In this document: piece by piece, positions 35,830-43,587 of the stretch
How the letters are laid out: each line of letters opens with the position of its first letter
Numbering within the stretch: the first letter of the stretch is position 1
NCBI GenBank assembly: GCA_021811615.1
Contig: JAJZNW010000077.1
Coordinates: 1-64,000 of the forward strand
Length of the DNA stretch: 64,000 bases
Origin: Bacteroidota bacterium
GTDB lineage: Bacteria; Bacteroidota; Ignavibacteria; Kryptoniales; JAKASW01
Direction of reading: 5' to 3'
Position numbers and translations under genes: made by a program
The notes under the pieces: model-generated
Seen by the model: only the letters and a program-made list of their open reading frames with translations
What the model was told of the DNA's origin: nothing
Databases searched by the model: none

Positions 35830-37155
35830 TCACTGAACGACGACGATCCTCTCGAGTTCTTCGAGGGTTTTCCCCTTCGTCTCCGGCATAACCTTCCAGA
35901 CAAAGAAGAAGAACGGTATCATCATCACGGCGAAAAACATGAACACATTTCCGCCGCCGACGCCGGCGAGTGCGATGGGAAAAAGGAGACCTATCACGGC
36001 ATTCATTATCCAGTGCGTGAATGAACCGAGTGCCTGTCCTTTCGACCTCACTTTGTTTGGGAATATCTCGGCAAGGAAAACCCATATGACGGCTCCCTGC
36101 GAGAATGCGAAGAACGCTATGAACCCGACTATAAAAGCGACGATGCCGGTGCTGCCGAAGAGGGTCTCGTCATAATAGTGAAGCGCCGCACCTGCAAGCG
36201 AGAGGAACATTCCGACTGCCCCTATCAGTAATAATGTCTTTCGCCCGAACTTATCGATGAAAAACATAGCCGCTATCGTGAAGAGCATATTCGTAACGCC
36301 GACTGCGACCGCTTCCAGCATGGCGGCGTTGGTGCTCGCGCCTGCCTTCTCGAAGATCATCGGCGCGTAGTACATTATTACGTTAATCCCTGAGAGCTGG
36401 TTGAAGGCAGCAAGAAGCATCGCACACATTATCACGAAGCTGTATTTCTTCTGAAGCAGCTTCGTGGTATGCTGTCCGGCTTCCTCCTGGAGCGAGCTTA
36501 CGATCTCCGACATCTCACTGCCGACATTCCCGACTCCGATGCTCTCCAGTACATCCCTCGCTTCGTCTACGCGCGATTTCTTAACGAGCCAGCGCGGGCT
36601 CTCCGGCACGAAGAAGAGGAGTAGAAAGAAGAGTGCGGAAGGGATCGCCATTACGCCGAACATCCACCTCCAGCTGTCCGGCCCAATACCGAGGAGAAGA
36701 TAATTGGAGAAGAATGCCACAAGTATGCCCAGAACAATATTGAACTGCGCCACCGCCACGAGCCTTCCTCGAAGACGTCCCGGCGCCAGTTCGGCGATGT
36801 ACATCGGTGCCATCACAGAAGCCGCTCCAATAGCCAGACCTCCTGCGAACCGGGAAATGAGAAGGGTATGCCACCCCGAAGAGAAAGCACATCCGAGAGA
36901 AGAGAAGAAGTACAATACCCCGCATATCGAAAGGAGTCTTTTGCGGCCGAGTATGTCGCCCGGCTTCCCGACCGCTATTGCACCGATGACCGTTCCCCAG
37001 AGAGCAATGGAGACCGTTATTCCTAGCGTCGCATCGGTGAGATGAAAATAACCGGTAATGAATTTTGTCGTTCCAGATATGACCGCCGTGTCGAAGCCAA
37101 ATAGGAAACTGCCCAACGCCGACACGACCGTCGCAAAAAGAAGCTTACGGCTCAT
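35830..37155 (-). CDS. Sugar porter family MFS transporter (XylE/GLUT-like)
   Basis: A 441-residue proton-coupled or facilitative sugar transporter. Signatures of the sugar porter family are present: FGFDTAVISGTTKF in the first segment, GRKRLLS and PESPRWLVKK around the central loop, QLSGINVIMYYAP in segment 7, and PETKGKTLEELE at the C-terminus. GGAGAACCTC precedes the ATG. It heads an operon with an SGNH hydrolase, a second permease and a ROK kinase. XylE-like proteins carry xylose, glucose or related sugars; xylose would suit the xylan locus next door, but no xylose isomerase or xylulokinase gene is in the window. Confidence 0.9.
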   Translation of the reverse strand: MSRKLLFATVVSALGSFLFGFDTAVISGTTKFITGYFHLTDATLGITVSIALWGTVIGAIAVGKPGDILGRKRLLSICGVLYFFSSLGCAFSSGWHTLLISRFAGGLAIGAASVMAPMYIAELAPGRLRGRLVAVAQFNIVLGILVAFFSNYLLLGIGPDSWRWMFGVMAIPSALFFLLLFFVPESPRWLVKKSRVDEARDVLESIGVGNVGSEMSEIVSSLQEEAGQHTTKLLQKKYSFVIMCAMLLAAFNQLSGINVIMYYAPMIFEKAGASTNAAMLEAVAVGVTNMLFTIAAMFFIDKFGRKTLLLIGAVGMFLSLAGAALHYYDETLFGSTGIVAFIVGFIAFFAFSQGAVIWVFLAEIFPNKVRSKGQALGSFTHWIMNAVIGLLFPIALAGVGGGNVFMFFAVMMIPFFFFVWKVMPETKGKTLEELERIVVVQ

Positions 37156-37182
37156 GAGGTTCTCCGCTCGATAACGAGATGA

Positions 37183-37212
37183 AATTTACCACATTTGAAC
37201 GTTAATTCAACG
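37183..37212 (-). promoter_or_regulatory. Promoter with imperfect palindromic operator upstream of the sugar porter
   Basis: On the minus strand TTGAAT (37210-37205) and TAAATT (37188-37183) are 16 bases apart. The -35 is covered by CGTTGAATTAACG (37212-37200), an inverted repeat with CGTT/AACG arms. Similar AAGCGTTnAA phrases recur just upstream, at about 37213 and 37270, which suggests repressor or activator sites. Confidence 0.4.
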
Positions 37213-37346
37213 CTTAAAACAGGCCGGTGTTGGATAAAAGCGTCGGTCGTTTTCCTGAACTTAAACGCTTATGAGGAAATGAATGGCGCCGCCGGCTCGC
37301 GTGGGTGAGCTATCTGCCGAGAGCGCAATAGAGGAAGGCGGCTGCT

Positions 37347-39260
37347 TCAGAGTTCGTGGTCCGCTCCGAGCGATTTGGATTTTTCTCCATCCTCAGCGGC
37401 AAAGAACTCCTTTATATTAGCCGCGGCTTTCGTGCCGACGACTGCCGCAAGTTGTTCTGCCGATGCTTCCTTTATTCCCTTCACCGAGCCAAACTCGCGC
37501 AGGAGCCTGGTAGCTTTCGCCTGACCGACGCCTTCAATATCTGTCAGTTGTGTGGAGATTACCCGTCTTTCCCTCAGCGACCGGTGGAACGTAATTGCAA
37601 ATCTGTGCGCCTCGTCGCGGATGTGTTGGAGAAGTTTAAGTGCGGACGACGTCCGCGGAAGGAGTATCGACTCGCTTTCGCCGGGAACAAATACTTCTTC
37701 GAGCCTCTTGGCAAGTCCTACGATCGGCTGGTTTGGGAGATCGATGGAGTGCAATGTCTCGACCGCCGCGGATAGCTGGCCTTTGCCGCCGTCGACGACG
37801 ACGAGATCCGGGAGCTGTCCTCCCTCGCGCATGACTCTCGTGTATCTGCGCTCTATGACTTCCGCCATGCTGGCGAAGTCGTCCGCGCCAACGACCGTCT
37901 TTATCTTGAACTTCCTGTAATCGCTCTTTCTCGGCTTGCCGTCGACGAAGACGACCATCGACGCGACCGGATCGCTTCCCTGTATGTTCGAGTTGTCGAA
38001 GCACTCGATGCGTCTCGGCGGTGCTGGTAAATGCAGGTCGCGCTGAAGCGCCTGGAGGGTATGCGGGACCGTCTCCTTTCCCTTTTCCTTCTGGATCTTC
38101 AGCTCGTCCAACATGAACTTCGCGTTCGCCCGGCACATCCTGATCAGCTTCAGGTCCTCGCCCTCATCAGGGACGGTTATCTTGACATCGCCACTTCGCT
38201 TCGTTGTGAGGAGCTGTTCCACCATCTCGATATCGGTCGGCTCGGCAGAAAGGAACAGTTCCGGGGGGACGTAATCTGACGTTATGTAATATCTCTCGAT
38301 AAGAGTCTCTATCATTTCGGACTCCGATCGCTCCGATACATTGGAGAGATAGAAATGCTGCTTGCCGATGAGCTTCCCGTCACGAACCTTGAAGATTACC
38401 CCGCAGCCGTCGTCGTCTTCGCTCACGGCGGCTATTATATCCCGCTCGATGAGCTCGAACGATACCATCTTCTGCTTCTCCGTGTAAACCTTGATCGCCG
38501 AGATTTTCTTCTTGGTCTCGCCCGCTTTTTCGAACTCGAGCCTGTCGGAATACTCCTGCATTTTCTCAGTAAGCTGGCCGATAAGATCCCGCGTCTTCCC
38601 CTTCAACAGTCGCTCGACCTGGGAGATCATCTCGTTGTATTCTTCGAGCGAAACCAATCCTTCACATGGTCCGCCGCATTTTCCGATGTGGTAGTCGAGA
38701 CAGACTTTCCACTTCTTTCTGGCGATTCCCTCTTCGGTCAGCGGGAGTTTGCAGCTCCTTATCTGGAAAATGTCGCGGACGGATTTCAGTGCGAACCTCA
38801 TCGTTTTTACGTCGGTATATGGCCCGTAATACCGGGAACCGTCCTGTCTTACTTTCCGGGTGACGTAGACCCTCGGAAACGGCTCGTTGGTCACGACTAT
38901 ATAAGGATAGCTCTTGTCATCGCGGAGATCGATGTTGTAGCGCGGTTTGAGCTTCTTTATGAGCGTGTTCTCGAGTATGAGCGCTTCCATCTCCGAGTCC
39001 GTGACGATCACTTCCAGGTCCGCGATTTTGGATACGAGTACTTTCGTCTTCGGGTCGTGGTTATGACCTTTCTGGAAATAGGAGCGGACGCGGTTCCTGA
39101 GTATCTTCGCCTTGCCCACGTAGATGATCTTACCGTCGGCGTTCCTGAACTGGTAGACGCCCGGCAGACGCGGGAGGTTGTCGAGCTTCTCTTTAAGCCC
39201 GAAGCCGACTTCCTGGATCTCTATGTCTTCGTAAAGGCCTGGCATCAAAGCAAAGCGCAT
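37347..39260 (-). CDS. uvrC: UvrABC excinuclease subunit C
   Basis: Nucleotide excision repair endonuclease subunit, 637 residues, normal length. The N-terminal GIY-YIG domain is seen in LPGVYQFRNADGKIIYVGKAKILRNRVRSYF. The UVR motif lies near residues 215-250 (EYSDRLEFEKAGETKKKI), the RNase H-like C-terminal nuclease domain has CFDNSNIQGSDPVASMVVF and VVDGGKGQL, and two helix-hairpin-helix motifs end the protein (LTDIEGVGQAKATRLLREFG). The methionine six codons later (39245) is an alternative start. It belongs to the housekeeping block and has no evident link to the sugar operons. Confidence 0.97.
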   Translation of the reverse strand: MRFALMPGLYEDIEIQEVGFGLKEKLDNLPRLPGVYQFRNADGKIIYVGKAKILRNRVRSYFQKGHNHDPKTKVLVSKIADLEVIVTDSEMEALILENTLIKKLKPRYNIDLRDDKSYPYIVVTNEPFPRVYVTRKVRQDGSRYYGPYTDVKTMRFALKSVRDIFQIRSCKLPLTEEGIARKKWKVCLDYHIGKCGGPCEGLVSLEEYNEMISQVERLLKGKTRDLIGQLTEKMQEYSDRLEFEKAGETKKKISAIKVYTEKQKMVSFELIERDIIAAVSEDDDGCGVIFKVRDGKLIGKQHFYLSNVSERSESEMIETLIERYYITSDYVPPELFLSAEPTDIEMVEQLLTTKRSGDVKITVPDEGEDLKLIRMCRANAKFMLDELKIQKEKGKETVPHTLQALQRDLHLPAPPRRIECFDNSNIQGSDPVASMVVFVDGKPRKSDYRKFKIKTVVGADDFASMAEVIERRYTRVMREGGQLPDLVVVDGGKGQLSAAVETLHSIDLPNQPIVGLAKRLEEVFVPGESESILLPRTSSALKLLQHIRDEAHRFAITFHRSLRERRVISTQLTDIEGVGQAKATRLLREFGSVKGIKEASAEQLAAVVGTKAAANIKEFFAAEDGEKSKSLGADHEL

Positions 39261-39333
39261 GGGGCAGAGAGCATGGAGCGGATCAGGAGAGGCATCCCCC
39301 CGCGTTTCGCGCTCTGCGCTGTGCTGCTCCTTC

Positions 39334-39741
39334 TCATTTCATTTTTTCGCTCAACTCAACCAGCACGCCGCCGGTAGTCCTCGGATGTAAGAAGGCGATC
39401 AGGTGTCCGTCCGCTCCGAGCCTCGGCGTCTCGTCGATGAGCTGGAAACCGGCTTCCTTCAGGCGCGCAAGCTCCGCCTTGATGTCCGAGACTTCAAAGC
39501 AGATATGATGTATCCCCTCGCCGCGCTTCTCTATGAACTTAGCTATCGTCGATGTGGAATCGGTAGGCCCGGCGAGTTCGAGACGCGACTCACCTATCGG
39601 AATCATACCGACTTTCACTTTCTGGTCGGGCACCTCTTCGACGGCCTGCACCTTGCTGCCGACGAGAGTCTCGAACGCTTTCTTTGCCGTCTCAAGGTCT
39701 TCAACGGCGATTGCTATGTGGCTTATCTTCAGGAAACTCAT
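39334..39741 (-). CDS. mce: Methylmalonyl-CoA epimerase (VOC family)
   Basis: Cytoplasmic enzyme of about 135 residues that interconverts the (R)- and (S)-methylmalonyl-CoA epimers in propionate metabolism. The vicinal-oxygen-chelate fold is seen as two beta-alpha-beta-beta-beta modules, with metal ligands likely in SHIAIAV, GIHHICFEV and GGVLVELSE. The phrase GEGIHHICFEVSDI is typical. I chose ATG 39741 because GGAGG lies 7 bases upstream; the open frame to 39804 would run into the ssb terminator. Confidence 0.93.
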   Translation of the reverse strand: MSFLKISHIAIAVEDLETAKKAFETLVGSKVQAVEEVPDQKVKVGMIPIGESRLELAGPTDSTSTIAKFIEKRGEGIHHICFEVSDIKAELARLKEAGFQLIDETPRLGADGHLIAFLHPRTTGGVLVELSEKMK

Positions 39742-39802
39742 CTCAAGTCCTCCGGAAAAATTTAGCCGATTCGCGGGCCAAAGTCTATGAAAGTACAGAT
39801 AC

Positions 39803-39833
39803 AAAAAGGGTCGTCCTTTTTCCTGGACGACCC
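39803..39833 (-). terminator. Terminator of ssb
   Basis: Perfect 9-bp stem GGGTCGTCC/GGACGACCC (39808-39816 and 39825-39833) with an 8-base loop and, on the minus strand, TTTTT immediately after. It starts 27 bases beyond the ssb stop codon. Confidence 0.9.
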
Positions 39834-39859
39834 TGGATCAGGAAATATTTCTTCAAGAA

Positions 39860-40294
39860 TCAGAACGGAAGGTCATCTTTTTCTTCCGAGACCGACGGAG
39901 GCGCGCCCGGTGCGGATTCCTCCTTCCCGAACGATCCGCCCGACGATTCTCCGCGCTCCTGGCGTGAACCGAGCATGACCAGGTCGTTGGCTACTATCTC
40001 GGTAATGTATCGTTTGTTGCCGTCCTTACCCTCATAGTCCCTGTATTGGATTCGTCCTTCGACGTATATCTTGTTCCCTTTCTTCAGGTATTCCGCCGCG
40101 ATCTCCGCGAGTTTCCCCCACATCACAATGTTGTGCCATGAGGTCTTTTCCTGCGGATTTCCTTCCTGATCTTTCCACTGCTCGCTCGTCGCAAGACTGA
40201 AGTTGACGACTGCGGCCCCGCTCGGAGCATAACGCAATTCCGGATCCTTGCCGAGATTGCCGATCAGAACAACTTTGTTTACACTACGAGCCAT
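39860..40294 (-). CDS. ssb: Single-stranded DNA-binding protein
   Basis: A 144-residue SSB that coats single-stranded DNA in replication and repair. The OB fold covers about residues 1-105 (NKVVLIGNLGKDPELRYAPSG, WHNIVMWGKLAEIAAEYLKKG, YVEGRIQYRDY). A flexible Gly/Ser/Pro-rich linker leads to the acidic protein-interaction tip EEKDDLPF. ATG 40294 has AAGGAG 5 bases upstream; the frame to 40375 is spurious. The gene has its own strong terminator. Confidence 0.97.
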   Translation of the reverse strand: MARSVNKVVLIGNLGKDPELRYAPSGAAVVNFSLATSEQWKDQEGNPQEKTSWHNIVMWGKLAEIAAEYLKKGNKIYVEGRIQYRDYEGKDGNKRYITEIVANDLVMLGSRQERGESSGGSFGKEESAPGAPPSVSEEKDDLPF

Positions 40295-40413
40295 GACTAC
40301 TCCTTCCTGTTTTGAATTTAGGCGATTAAAAATAACAGCGGACGATTTCTTAACCAAACGGAAGAGCGTCGACAACGGCGCGCGCTCTCCCGTCCTCCGC
40401 TATTCAGATCGAA

Positions 40414-40641
40414 TCAGAGATTGACTCCCAACTCGGGCGCGACTTTCTTGAGCGCGTCCAGGACCGGCGTAAGTCCTTCCTTGAAGATGATGATTCTTTG
40501 GCGATCGAACTTTCCATCCTGATTCTTCCGGCTCTCGGTCAGGACCAGGTACTTGGACCCGGTCTTCGCCTCCTTCACATCAAGGAAATAGTTTCGCTGA
40601 CCCGCCTGAATTCTGATTGCTTCTGATTTCTCGTCAGACAT
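40414..40641 (-). CDS. PUR-alpha-like DNA/RNA-binding protein (DUF3276)
   Basis: A 75-residue protein matching the short bacterial PUR-alpha-like family: one PUR repeat with RIQAGQRNYFLDVKEAKTGSKYLVLTES and RIIIFKEGLTPVLDALKKV. Such proteins bind single-stranded nucleic acid in structural studies of a Borrelia relative, and the family is common in Bacteroidota. GGAGGGAACA precedes the ATG. It lies directly upstream of ssb on the same strand and could be cotranscribed with it, which would suit a role in nucleic acid transactions. Confidence 0.88.
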   Translation of the reverse strand: MSDEKSEAIRIQAGQRNYFLDVKEAKTGSKYLVLTESRKNQDGKFDRQRIIIFKEGLTPVLDALKKVAPELGVNL

Positions 40642-40757
40642 TGTTCCCTCCAGTTTTTCTTTCCGTTTTTGAATTAGGCCCCAAATCGCGGATTTTCACG
40701 ATTTTTCTATCCTACACCGGTTTCCGAAGCACGATTTCAGAGACCCGTTAACAGCAG

Positions 40758-40786
40758 AAACTAAGTTACAGGGTTATCAAAGTCAA
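40758..40786 (-). promoter_or_regulatory. Candidate promoter of the PUR-alpha-like gene and ssb
   Basis: Minus-strand TTGACT (40786-40781), a 17-base spacer and TAGTTT (40763-40758), about 115 bases before the start codon. Confidence 0.35.
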
Positions 40787-40994
40787 CTCGATTGCAGAGG
40801 AAAATATCTCCGGCAAATCGCGGGGCCGGTCCATCATGTCAAGACTAAATTAGTGACTTTGAAAATACGAACACACGATGTGCCGGTGTATGCAAATTCT
40901 TTTCAACAAGAAGTCTTCCGACCGGCCACGGCGCCTCCAGATGAAATCGTTTGCCACCCTGATCTGGCCTGTACCATGACACAGGCCGATCATG

Positions 40995-41025
40995 AAAAAG
41001 CCCGCCGGCAATCGCTGCGGCGGGC
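40995..41025 (-). terminator. Terminator of the SLBB polysaccharide-export gene
   Basis: Perfect 8-bp stem GCCCGCCG/CGGCGGGC (41000-41007 and 41018-41025) with TTTTT following on the minus strand (40999-40995), 26 bases after the stop. Confidence 0.9.
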
Positions 41026-41050
41026 CCTTTGTCATACTTGCGGTTGTTCT

Positions 41051-42787
41051 CTATTTACCCTGCAATGTCCGTATAAGCAGGATTGCGGTAACGGCTACCG
41101 ACGCGACGGAACCGACTGTGCCGATTATGTCCTTGAAGAGATTCCACGAATACAATTCCGGCTTTATCGAAATACGTGGGACGAAGACTAAATCGCCGGG
41201 TTCAATCTGAGTCTCACCGGGCTTGTACCATTGGTAGGTCCCCTGTTTGAGGATCCTGACTACGCTCTCGGCTCCTTCTTTGGCTCCCCCGGCGGCAGCG
41301 ATGTAGTCTTCCGAGTTCCAGCCGCTGTGATAGCTGATGTATCCCGGATAGCGAACCTGGCCGAACACGTAAACGGCACGCTGACTCTGCGGAACATATA
41401 TGCTGTCTCCGGCGCGGAGCGTGACGTTGTATTTTTCTTCCTTGTCGACAAACAACTTCAGAAAATCCGTGGAGACGACTTCTCTGCCGGCCCGCATGGA
41501 GAGTTCCTGTGAGGCGTATGCGAGATCTTCCTGGCTAACGTCGGCAGCGCGATTAGTGAAGAATGACGGGTTCGTCGGCTGCGGAGGAGTAAAGGCGTTT
41601 GGTTCCCTCGTTCTGTAAATCACCGCGGCCGGAAGCGAAGCCCATTTCGTAAATCCTCCCGCAAGCTTGATGATCTGAGTCAGCGTCGTAGTGTCCGGAG
41701 AAATCGGATAGATCCCTGGGACGTTCACCTCTCCGTCCACATACACGTAGTAATTATCCATCTTATTCCTATCGATGGGAACTACGACCCTCGTGTTCGC
41801 GGGGATCGGCATATCTATCGAAGAAGAATCATCGAGGTTCACTATTCTCTCGGCGTATCCGCCGTGCCCGTTCGGCTCGAAGACCTCGACGTGTGAAGAG
41901 TCGGCAATTCGCGTGAGTCCCTGCGATATCTCAAGCAAGTCTTTTATCCTGTCGCCGTGTACATATTCGTAAGTCCCGGCCATCTTGACGCCTCCGGAGA
42001 TGCTCAGACTTCCGAGCGCAAAGTCTTCCCTCGGGACCACCACGGCATCTCCTTGCTGAAGGTACGGATCATCGGAGACGTCGCCCGACTGATAGAACTT
42101 CAGCAGGTCGACGTTCTGGACCTTGCCGTCGGGGTGAACGAGTTTTATTCTTCTCAATGAAAATGGGGGAAGTGGGGATGCGTCGCCGGCAAACTTCGGG
42201 AGGTTAGCCAGGGTGAAGACCCGGTCGACCCGGTCGAATGCATTCACCATATAGCGGGCGGGGGTTTTGACCTCGCCAGCCACGATCACGTAAAATGTCC
42301 TCGGGTAAACGAGTGTCAGAGTGATCTTTGCGTTCTTATACTGCTCGCCGAGGAGTCTGACCGCGCGGTCTTTTGCCGCCGCTATCGTCATGCCGCCGAC
42401 TCTGAGAACGCCGTAAGCCGGAATAACGAGAGTTCCTTCCGGGGTTACGCTGAGTGTGTAGGACATCGGTGTGGCTCCCCAGACTCCTATATTTACAAGA
42501 TCGCCCGGACCGAGGACGTACTTGTTGGTGTCTACCGGAGCATCATATGCCGGCGGCTGAATGGTAACGCCCTGACTCTGCAGGTTACGGTACAATTCGG
42601 CGCTAGATGTAAACATGCTGGTACTCGGGATCCCCATTCCCTGAGTCTGTCCGGTGGTGCCGCCGTACGGCGATTGGAGGACATTCATGGCGTTTTGCTG
42701 CTGTTGCTGCTGACCGTTCTGAGCCTGAGCAAATGCGATGGAAGAGCAGACGGCACAAATAGCCACTGCAAGGATGATTCTTTTCAT
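41051..42787 (-). CDS. SLBB-domain polysaccharide export protein (Wza-like)
   Basis: Exported protein of 578 residues, likely part of an outer-membrane or envelope channel for capsule or exopolysaccharide. I chose ATG 42787 because it begins a signal peptide (MKRIILAVAICAVCSSIAFAQ); the frame to 42967 has no support. A Q-rich stretch follows, then a polysaccharide biosynthesis/export domain (YVLGPGDLVNIGVWGATPMSYTLSVTPEGTLVIPAYG, about residues 90-180). Several SLBB modules come next (for example YVYVDGEVNVPGIYPI and VYVFGQVRYPGYISY), and a C-terminal membrane segment is present. There is no lipobox, unlike classic Wza. No glycosyltransferase or Wzc-type gene is adjacent, so the partner genes lie elsewhere. 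Confidence 0.9.
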   Translation of the reverse strand: MKRIILAVAICAVCSSIAFAQAQNGQQQQQQNAMNVLQSPYGGTTGQTQGMGIPSTSMFTSSAELYRNLQSQGVTIQPPAYDAPVDTNKYVLGPGDLVNIGVWGATPMSYTLSVTPEGTLVIPAYGVLRVGGMTIAAAKDRAVRLLGEQYKNAKITLTLVYPRTFYVIVAGEVKTPARYMVNAFDRVDRVFTLANLPKFAGDASPLPPFSLRRIKLVHPDGKVQNVDLLKFYQSGDVSDDPYLQQGDAVVVPREDFALGSLSISGGVKMAGTYEYVHGDRIKDLLEISQGLTRIADSSHVEVFEPNGHGGYAERIVNLDDSSSIDMPIPANTRVVVPIDRNKMDNYYVYVDGEVNVPGIYPISPDTTTLTQIIKLAGGFTKWASLPAAVIYRTREPNAFTPPQPTNPSFFTNRAADVSQEDLAYASQELSMRAGREVVSTDFLKLFVDKEEKYNVTLRAGDSIYVPQSQRAVYVFGQVRYPGYISYHSGWNSEDYIAAAGGAKEGAESVVRILKQGTYQWYKPGETQIEPGDLVFVPRISIKPELYSWNLFKDIIGTVGSVASVAVTAILLIRTLQGK

Positions 42788-43126
42788 GTTTTGTCTTACA
42801 CTCAGTTCTATAGGTGATAGAAACATTCGTCGAGGATTAATTATAGTAAGAAACAAAAAGGGTTTACTCAAGGTATTTCTGCTCCGGCCAGCCTTATTCC
42901 GGCAGACATCAAAACACGGAAGGGACCTTTTAGTATTTCTCCAATCATTAATATTGACTCTCCGCACAATCGGGAAAACGCGAAGTACTTTGCCTGCCTC
43001 TCAATCCATGTGACCCTGGACCGGATCCGTTCATTTGATGCCTTGAGTGTCCCGGCGATCAAATAATTCCTCTTTGCCAAATGCATTCTGCGGGGGTTAT
43101 ATTCTCAAATCAACCGGAGACTAAAA
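42788..43126. other. Divergent promoter region, 339 bp
   Basis: It separates the SLBB export gene (minus) from the small membrane protein gene (plus). A TATAAT hexamer for the minus strand lies at 42845-42840, about 53 bases before the start, without a clear -35. The plus-strand promoter is at 43074-43102. No gene is evident inside. Confidence 0.55.
43074..43102 (+). promoter_or_regulatory. Candidate promoter of the small membrane protein gene
   Basis: TTGCCA (43074-43079), a 17-base spacer and TTATAT (43097-43102), ending 24 bases before the ATG at 43127. Confidence 0.45.
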
Positions 43127-43471
43127 ATGTTCGAGCATCGAAACGATCCGCTCCTGCCGCGCACGAAATACGTCAGGAGAGTCGCCAGACATGGGCTGTT
43201 CTCATTTGCGCTGATATCGGTATCGCTTGCAATAGGGATAATCGGATATCATTTCCTCGAGGGACTCGGATGGATTGACGCCACCGTAAACGCTGCGATG
43301 ATACTCGGCGGAATGGGACCGGTGAACCGGTTGCACACAACAGCGGGAAAGCTGTTCGCGGCGGCCTACGCTCTGTTTTCAGGGATCATATTCCTCGCGG
43401 CAGTCGCAGTCCTCTTCGCACCGGTGTTCCACAGGTTCCTTCACAAGTTTCATCTTGATTCAAAGAAATAG
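43127..43471 (+). CDS. Small membrane protein of unknown function
   Basis: A 114-residue protein preceded by GGAG at good spacing. The N-terminal 20 residues are basic, followed by two clear hydrophobic segments (about 24-41 and 78-104). The loop between them has IDATVNAAMILGGMGPVNRLHTTAGKLFAAAYALFSGIIF. The layout of two membrane helices with a re-entrant-like glycine-rich loop recalls two-helix channel proteins, but the selectivity-filter TVGYG is missing. I know similar sequences only as hypothetical proteins. It lies alone in front of ilvD; no function is assigned. Confidence 0.75.
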   Translation: MFEHRNDPLLPRTKYVRRVARHGLFSFALISVSLAIGIIGYHFLEGLGWIDATVNAAMILGGMGPVNRLHTTAGKLFAAAYALFSGIIFLAAVAVLFAPVFHRFLHKFHLDSKK

Positions 43472-43587
43472 CGGGATACTTTTTCCGGGAGTTCCCTCTT
43501 CCCTATCGATGAAACGGTGGTCACTATTATTTATATTCCAACAGCAGAATTTTCAGATAATAAGAGTTCCGAAGGAGGAAAACAGAA

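Larger units (their letters stand above)
40642..41050. other. Intergenic region with promoter and terminator, 409 bp
   Basis: It contains the terminator of the SLBB export gene (40995-41025) and a candidate promoter for the PUR-alpha/ssb genes (40758-40786). Between them I see no gene; the open frames across 40853-41191 have no family features. Confidence 0.6.

Noticed and set aside
34889-36085. 398-codon version of the SGNH hydrolase
   Set aside because: The first 100 residues are an antisense-like, Arg-rich translation of the porter gene's end; ATG 35779 has a ribosome-binding site and signal peptide.
40853-41191. Plus-strand 112-codon frame over the SLBB gene terminator
   Set aside because: It crosses a strong terminator hairpin and the end of a real gene on the other strand.
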